A stretch of DNA of 9,548 nt from contig PSRL01000145.1 of NCBI GenBank assembly GCA_003176035.1, positions 1-9,548 of the forward strand, read 5' to 3'. The stretch comes from Verrucomicrobiota bacterium. GTDB taxonomy: Bacteria > Verrucomicrobiota > Verrucomicrobiia > Chthoniobacterales > Xiphinematobacteraceae. This document shows positions 5,800 to 9,548 of this stretch, one piece after another (within the stretch, counting starts at the first letter, position 1; each line of letters starts with the position of its first letter). The translations under genes and the position numbers were made by a program. The notes beneath the pieces are model-generated. The model was not told the origin of the DNA. It searched no databases and saw nothing but the letters and a program-made list of their open reading frames with translations.

Positions 5800-7194
5800 A
5801 TGAACGGAGAATTTGACCTACAAGTTAATAAAAAGGCCTTTCAAATTAACAGGGATGAGCGACTTTACGGGACCTTTGCGGAGATTGGGGCGGGGCAGGA
5901 GGTCGCCAGGCGTTTTTTCCATGTGGGGCGTGCGTCAGGTACGATCGCTAAGACGATGTCTGCCTATGACATGACATTTAGTGATTCGATCTACGGAGCC
6001 TCTGCGCGCTATGTGAGCCGACAGCGATTGAACACGATGCTGGAACATGAATACGGTTTGCTTCTGGAACGGTTGGATGAAAAAATGGGCGATAAACGGA
6101 TGTTTTTCGTTTTTGCCAACACAGTGGCTGCGCGCAGTTTTCGGCGTCATGAGGAATCGCACGGTTGGATGGGGATTCGTTTTCAAAGTTCTCCTCGCTC
6201 TCAAACTAGCGAAATTATCGTGCATGTGCGCATGCTCGACACGAAGAATATTCTACAGCAGGATGCTTTGGGGATCATTGGAGTCAATTTGATCTATGGA
6301 GCATTTTTCCTTCGCCACCGTCCGGAAGCACTTGTTGCTTCTCTGATGGATGATCTTTCGTCGGCGCGTTTGGAAGTGGATATGATTCAATTTTCCGGCT
6401 CGGAATTCAGTCAGGTCGACAACCGTATCATGAGTCTTCAATTGGTCTCGCAAGGTTTGACGAAAGCCGCCATGTTTCGAGCTGATGGGAAAACGATTCA
6501 ACCCTCTGAAATTCTTTATAAGAATGCACTTTTAGTGGAACGCGGAAGTTTTCGGCCTTTAACATTAATTGCCAACGATATTTTAAACTGTGGGCATGCG
6601 ATGTTTCTAAAGGACGCGCGTCTTGAAGGCGCGGAGCCATATGTCCTTATGGAGATTACAATGCAAAATCTTCTCCAAAGCGGTGAGTTGGATTTGCATG
6701 ACTTTTTGGATCGTGTGGATGTTCTCGGGAGTTTGGGAAGGACTGTCCTGATCTCTAACTATGGGGAATATTATCGACTCGTCAACTATCTGACGCGCTA
6801 TACGGATCGCCCGGTTGCCTTGCCAGTTGGAATTCCGAGCTTGGAAGATATCTTTCAGGAAAAATACTATGAAAATTTGGAAGGCGGCATTTTAGAGGGG
6901 TTGGGGCGTCTTTTCAAAAATGGTGTGCGCCTCTTTGTGTATCCCAAATCAGAGAAAGACGGCAGGCTGGTTACGGCATTGAATTTCCAGGTGGCGCCTA
7001 ACTTGAGGCATCTTTATCGTCACCTCATCGAAAGTAAATTTATTGTGCCGATAGAAAACTTTCGGCCGGAATACCTGAACATCCGTCCGCCGGATGTCCT
7101 CCGAGGAATTCGGGATCATGACGGCATATGGGAATCGAAAGTGCCCCCCAAGGTCGTCGCTCTTATTAAAGAGAGAAGACTATTTGGATACTAG
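5800..7194 (+). CDS. Conserved 464-aa protein of unassigned function
   Basis: I recognise this as a member of a widespread family of about 450-500 residues. From memory, such proteins carry unreliable database names such as TonB-dependent receptor or nicotinate-nucleotide adenylyltransferase. Family-like blocks are GTFAEIGAGQEVARRFFHVG (24-43), GTIAKTMSAYDM (47-58), SIYGASARYVSRQRL (63-77), FANTVAARSF (104-113), HGWMGIRFQ (120-128), GVNLIYGAFFL (161-171), VERGSFRP (247-254), LISNYGEYYRLVNYLTRY (319-336), EKYYENLEGGILEGLGRLF (354-372) and the C-terminal KERRLFGY. There is no signal peptide, beta-barrel signature or membrane segment, which argues against a receptor; it looks like a soluble cytoplasmic protein. 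I see no HxGH-type nucleotidyltransferase motif either. It is divergent from the transporter cluster and precedes argH by 146 bases. The ATG at 5800 lacks a Shine-Dalgarno; the next in-frame ATGs lie well inside the conserved region. Confidence 0.85.
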   Translation: MNGEFDLQVNKKAFQINRDERLYGTFAEIGAGQEVARRFFHVGRASGTIAKTMSAYDMTFSDSIYGASARYVSRQRLNTMLEHEYGLLLERLDEKMGDKRMFFVFANTVAARSFRRHEESHGWMGIRFQSSPRSQTSEIIVHVRMLDTKNILQQDALGIIGVNLIYGAFFLRHRPEALVASLMDDLSSARLEVDMIQFSGSEFSQVDNRIMSLQLVSQGLTKAAMFRADGKTIQPSEILYKNALLVERGSFRPLTLIANDILNCGHAMFLKDARLEGAEPYVLMEITMQNLLQSGELDLHDFLDRVDVLGSLGRTVLISNYGEYYRLVNYLTRYTDRPVALPVGIPSLEDIFQEKYYENLEGGILEGLGRLFKNGVRLFVYPKSEKDGRLVTALNFQVAPNLRHLYRHLIESKFIVPIENFRPEYLNIRPPDVLRGIRDHDGIWESKVPPKVVALIKERRLFGY

Positions 7195-7340
7195 ATCAGG
7201 CAAATCTCCAGTCGAGCCGGTCCGATCTCCATTTAATACTTATTAAGAAACGAGATACGCTTTAAAAATGGTTGTCGCGTGAGGGGATAATTTGTTCTCG
7301 CTCTTCCGTAGCTGTTGGATGCACACTGGCCGCTGTCATC
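7195..7340 (+). promoter_or_regulatory. Gap before argH, probable promoter/leader without a strong consensus
   Basis: This 146-bp stretch separates the 464-aa gene from the preferred argH start. It holds an AT-rich patch (7231-7268) and a GATAAT hexamer at 7286-7291 that could be a -10 element, with only a weak TTTAAA upstream (7261-7266, 19-base spacing). ATCTCCA occurs twice (7204-7210 and 7225-7231). I see no terminator hairpin, riboswitch or arginine-box-like dyad. A promoter here is inference from spacing. Confidence 0.2.
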
Positions 7341-8729
7341 ATGTGGAAGGGTAGATTTTTGCAGCAACCATCTCAGCTTCTTCAAGAATATACAGAATCC
7401 GTTTCATACGATTGGCGGCTCTATAAACAGGATATTGAAGGGAGTTTGGCCCACGCCGAAGCTTTGACTGTGGCGGGGATATTGACGAGCGAGGAATTGA
7501 GTCTCATTAAAAAAGGTCTGTTCGAAATTCGGGAAGAAATAGACCGCGGGACGTTTTCATTCCAGAAGCACCTTGAGGACGTTCACATGAATATCGAAGC
7601 CGAACTGACACGCCGTATTGGTCCCACAGGCGCAAAACTTCACACTGCTAGGAGCCGTAATGATCAAGTGGCTCTGGATTTACGCCTCTACCTACGTGAG
7701 GCCATTGTGAAATTCTCTCGTTTGGTTGCCGGCTTGCAGCGTAGCTTAGTAGGCCTCGCTTTTCGTTATCCCGAAGTTTGCATTCCTGGGTATACCCACC
7801 TTCAGCGGGCTCAGCCTATTCTTCTGGCTCATCATTTGCTGGCTTATGTGGAAATGTTTGCGCGGGATATCGGACGTTTGAAAGACTGCGCGGCGAGAAT
7901 GGATGAATTGCCACTGGGGTCCGGGGCTATCGCCGGCTCGACTATTGTTCTTGATCGCGAGCAAATGGCGCGTCAGCTGGGCTTTTCCCGTGTAACCCAA
8001 AATAGCATGGATGCCGTCAGCGATCGCGACTTTGCCTGCGAGCTCCTTGCCGCCTTGGCCATCCTTGGCATGCACCTTTCTCGGCTCAGCGAAGACATCA
8101 TCTTGTGGGTTTCCGAGGAATTCGGATTCTTGGAATTAAGCGACCGGCATACGACAGGTTCCAGTCTCATGCCGCAAAAAAAAAATCCGGACATTGCTGA
8201 ACTCACACGCGGCAAAACGGGTCGGCTTTACGGAAATCTGTTTTCACTTCTGACGACTTTGAAAGGGCTTCCCATGACATATAACCGTGATTTACAGGAG
8301 GATAAGGAAGCAGTATTTGACTCGTTAGATACCGCGGAACTTGCGGTTTCTGTTTTTACTGAGATGCTCGAGGCAGCGAGCGTTCGGGAAGATCGAGCTG
8401 CGGAAGCAGTTTCCGATCCATTGCTTTTAGCCACCGATTTGGCGGATTATTTGGTGCTCAAGGGAATGCCATTTCGCCAGGCCCATGAAGTCGTAGGACG
8501 GATAGTGGCGGAAGCCGAGCGCTTAAGGATCCTTTTAAATCAAATGTCCCTGGAACAGTTGCGTTCAATCTCTCCGATATTTGAAGCGGATGTGAGTTCG
8601 GTTTTCGATCTCCGCAAGGCGATGGAGAGCAGACGTGCGCCGGGCGCCCCGGCCCCCTCTAACCTCGAGCAACGGTTGAAGTATTGGGAAGAAATTTTGG
8701 AAAAAGATGCGCAGGCTCACCTTCATTAA
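7341..8729 (+). CDS. argH: Argininosuccinate lyase
   Basis: ArgH cleaves argininosuccinate to arginine and fumarate in the cytoplasm, the last step of arginine synthesis, acting as a homotetramer of the aspartase/fumarase superfamily. The 462-residue product has normal length and all signatures: MWKGRF at the N-terminus, YDWRLYKQDIEGSLAHA, LHTARSRNDQVALDLRLYLR (His101 onward), GYTHLQRAQP with the catalytic-region His, LPLGSGAIAGS, the mobile catalytic loop GSSLMPQKKNP (273-283, Ser274/Ser275) and TYNRDLQEDKE. The frame extends 23 codons upstream to a TTG at 7272, but family members start at the MW-GRF motif, so the ATG at 7341 is chosen. No Shine-Dalgarno precedes it. A run of ten A (8176-8185) encodes the QKK of the catalytic loop. 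The Nudix gene follows 12 bases after the stop. Confidence 0.97.
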   Translation: MWKGRFLQQPSQLLQEYTESVSYDWRLYKQDIEGSLAHAEALTVAGILTSEELSLIKKGLFEIREEIDRGTFSFQKHLEDVHMNIEAELTRRIGPTGAKLHTARSRNDQVALDLRLYLREAIVKFSRLVAGLQRSLVGLAFRYPEVCIPGYTHLQRAQPILLAHHLLAYVEMFARDIGRLKDCAARMDELPLGSGAIAGSTIVLDREQMARQLGFSRVTQNSMDAVSDRDFACELLAALAILGMHLSRLSEDIILWVSEEFGFLELSDRHTTGSSLMPQKKNPDIAELTRGKTGRLYGNLFSLLTTLKGLPMTYNRDLQEDKEAVFDSLDTAELAVSVFTEMLEAASVREDRAAEAVSDPLLLATDLADYLVLKGMPFRQAHEVVGRIVAEAERLRILLNQMSLEQLRSISPIFEADVSSVFDLRKAMESRRAPGAPAPSNLEQRLKYWEEILEKDAQAHLH

Positions 8730-8741
8730 CGATTGCTTGAT

Positions 8742-9296
8742 ATGCCGTGGCAGCTGATATCGGAAAAGAGCCATTTTGAGCGACCTTTTTTGTCTCTTTA
8801 TGAAGAGTTGATCTCAACCCCTTCGTGCCCAAATGGGGTTCAATGGTATGTCGCACGAAGGCCTCAAGCGGTAGCCATCGCTCCTCGCACGCCGGAGGGC
8901 GATTTTTTGATGATTCGTCAAGAACGCGTACCCATTCGCAGGGCAATATGGGAGTTCCCAGCAGGCCAGGTAGATCATTTGCAAGACCGGGAGGGCCTTT
9001 TGCAAACCGCCATCCGGGAATTAGCCGAAGAAGTGGGCGTGGAGACGTCTCGTCCCTTCATTTCCTTAGGTTCTTTCTTTAGTTCTCCAGGATTTACCTC
9101 TGAACAATGTCACCTTTTTTTGGCGGAAGAAGTGCGATGGCGGCCCAATGGTGCCACTCCGGAGGCCACCGAGACAATTTTGGAATGCCGCGAATTTTCC
9201 ATTTCGGAATTGCGTCGCATGGTGTCTTCCGGGGAGATTGTAGATGCTAATACATTGGCAATTTTTGCGCGATTAGTTGCCGCCGGGAACCTCTGA
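8742..9296 (+). CDS. Nudix hydrolase, ADP-ribose pyrophosphatase-like
   Basis: The 184-residue product resembles the ADP-ribose pyrophosphatase branch of Nudix enzymes, which cleave nucleoside diphosphates linked to another moiety using Mg2+. The core has a strand preceding EFPAG (71-75) and the Nudix helix with Glu84 and REL-EE-GV (Arg92, Glu93, Glu96, Glu97, Gly99). SSPGF (residues 109-113) followed by a HLFLA strand is typical of ADP-ribose/GDP-mannose-type members. The Nudix box has eight residues between Gly75 and Glu84 where the consensus has five, a three-residue insertion that leaves the metal-binding glutamates in place. The ATG at 8742 is 12 bases after the argH stop; an in-frame TTG at 8733 is the alternative. 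It is probably co-transcribed with argH and tatC. Substrate specificity is not certain. Confidence 0.93.
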   Translation: MPWQLISEKSHFERPFLSLYEELISTPSCPNGVQWYVARRPQAVAIAPRTPEGDFLMIRQERVPIRRAIWEFPAGQVDHLQDREGLLQTAIRELAEEVGVETSRPFISLGSFFSSPGFTSEQCHLFLAEEVRWRPNGATPEATETILECREFSISELRRMVSSGEIVDANTLAIFARLVAAGNL

Positions 9297-9323
9297 TGAC
9301 AAGCGTACAATACTAATTTCCCA

Positions 9324-9548
9324 ATGAAGCTTTGGCGTAAATTGTTAGAATTTCGCGAGAGTCAAGATCAGCCTAAGCCATTTCTGGATCATCTCGAAGA
9401 TTTAAGGCGAATGCTTATTAAGATGGTAGCGGTACTGATTGCCATGGTCGTTCTCAGTTTTGCTTTCCGCACGCAGTTGGCGAGCATTCTGCAACGACCG
9501 TTAGTAGCGATCGACCCGCTTCGTGCCGCTAATTTACAGTCTTTGGGG
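9324..9548 (+). CDS. tatC: Sec-independent protein translocase TatC, N-terminal part
   Basis: The first 75 codons are present and the gene continues beyond the window. The cytoplasmic N-terminus contains PFLDHLEDLRRMLI (19-32), matching the conserved PFLxHLxELRxRL motif of TatC that helps recognise the twin-arginine signal. The first transmembrane helix follows at about 33-50 (KMVAVLIAMVVLSFAF), then the start of the first periplasmic loop (LQRPLVAIDP). TatC is the inner-membrane receptor of the Tat pathway, which exports folded proteins. The ATG at 9324 lies 27 bases after the Nudix stop without a Shine-Dalgarno. tatA/tatB are not in the window. Confidence 0.95.
   Translation, partial: MKLWRKLLEFRESQDQPKPFLDHLEDLRRMLIKMVAVLIAMVVLSFAFRTQLASILQRPLVAIDPLRAANLQSLG

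Noticed and set aside
7272..7340. TTG-initiated N-terminal extension of argH by 23 codons
   Set aside because: ArgH proteins start at the MW-GRF motif, which begins exactly at the ATG at 7341; the extension does not resemble family sequence.

Overview
The window looks like a stretch of chromosome from a Gram-negative bacterium with moderate GC content. It encodes lipoprotein-type substrate-binding proteins, a Tat translocase subunit and housekeeping metabolism. Gene starts lack recognisable Shine-Dalgarno sequences. The style of the conserved 464-aa protein and of the argH-Nudix-tatC run reminds me of Verrucomicrobiota or a related PVC lineage, but this is an impression and not a proven placement. 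The ankyrin-repeat remnant at the left edge would suit a host-associated or formerly host-associated organism.

Left edge (1-697): the 5' part of a tRNA gene on the minus strand, cut by the window, lies almost against a decaying ankyrin-repeat gene on the plus strand. That gene holds a near-perfect 76/77-bp duplication with a one-base deletion that breaks the frame. Two small hairpins lie between it and the next, convergent gene.

Middle (698-5718, minus strand): a branched-chain-amino-acid-type (LIV/HAAT) ABC transporter cluster. In transcription order it has three paralogous lipoprotein substrate-binding proteins, then one LivH-type permease (overlapping the third binding protein by one base), then a small NTF2/SnoaL-like protein. 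The expected LivM, LivG and LivF partners are absent here, so the transporter must be completed from elsewhere or the operon is reduced. The three binding proteins differ at the loop expected to touch the ligand, suggesting several ligands feeding one membrane permease.

Divergent junction (5719-5799): holds a perfect 16-bp dyad, GAAACAGGACTGTTTC, a candidate operator between the transporter cluster and the plus-strand genes.

Right half (5800-9548, plus strand): a conserved 464-aa protein of a family I recognise but cannot assign a biochemical function; argH (argininosuccinate lyase, last step of arginine synthesis); a Nudix hydrolase resembling ADP-ribose pyrophosphatases; and the first 75 codons of tatC, cut by the window end. 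The last three are closely spaced and probably co-transcribed. I found no CRISPR array, insertion sequence or complete novel defence system.
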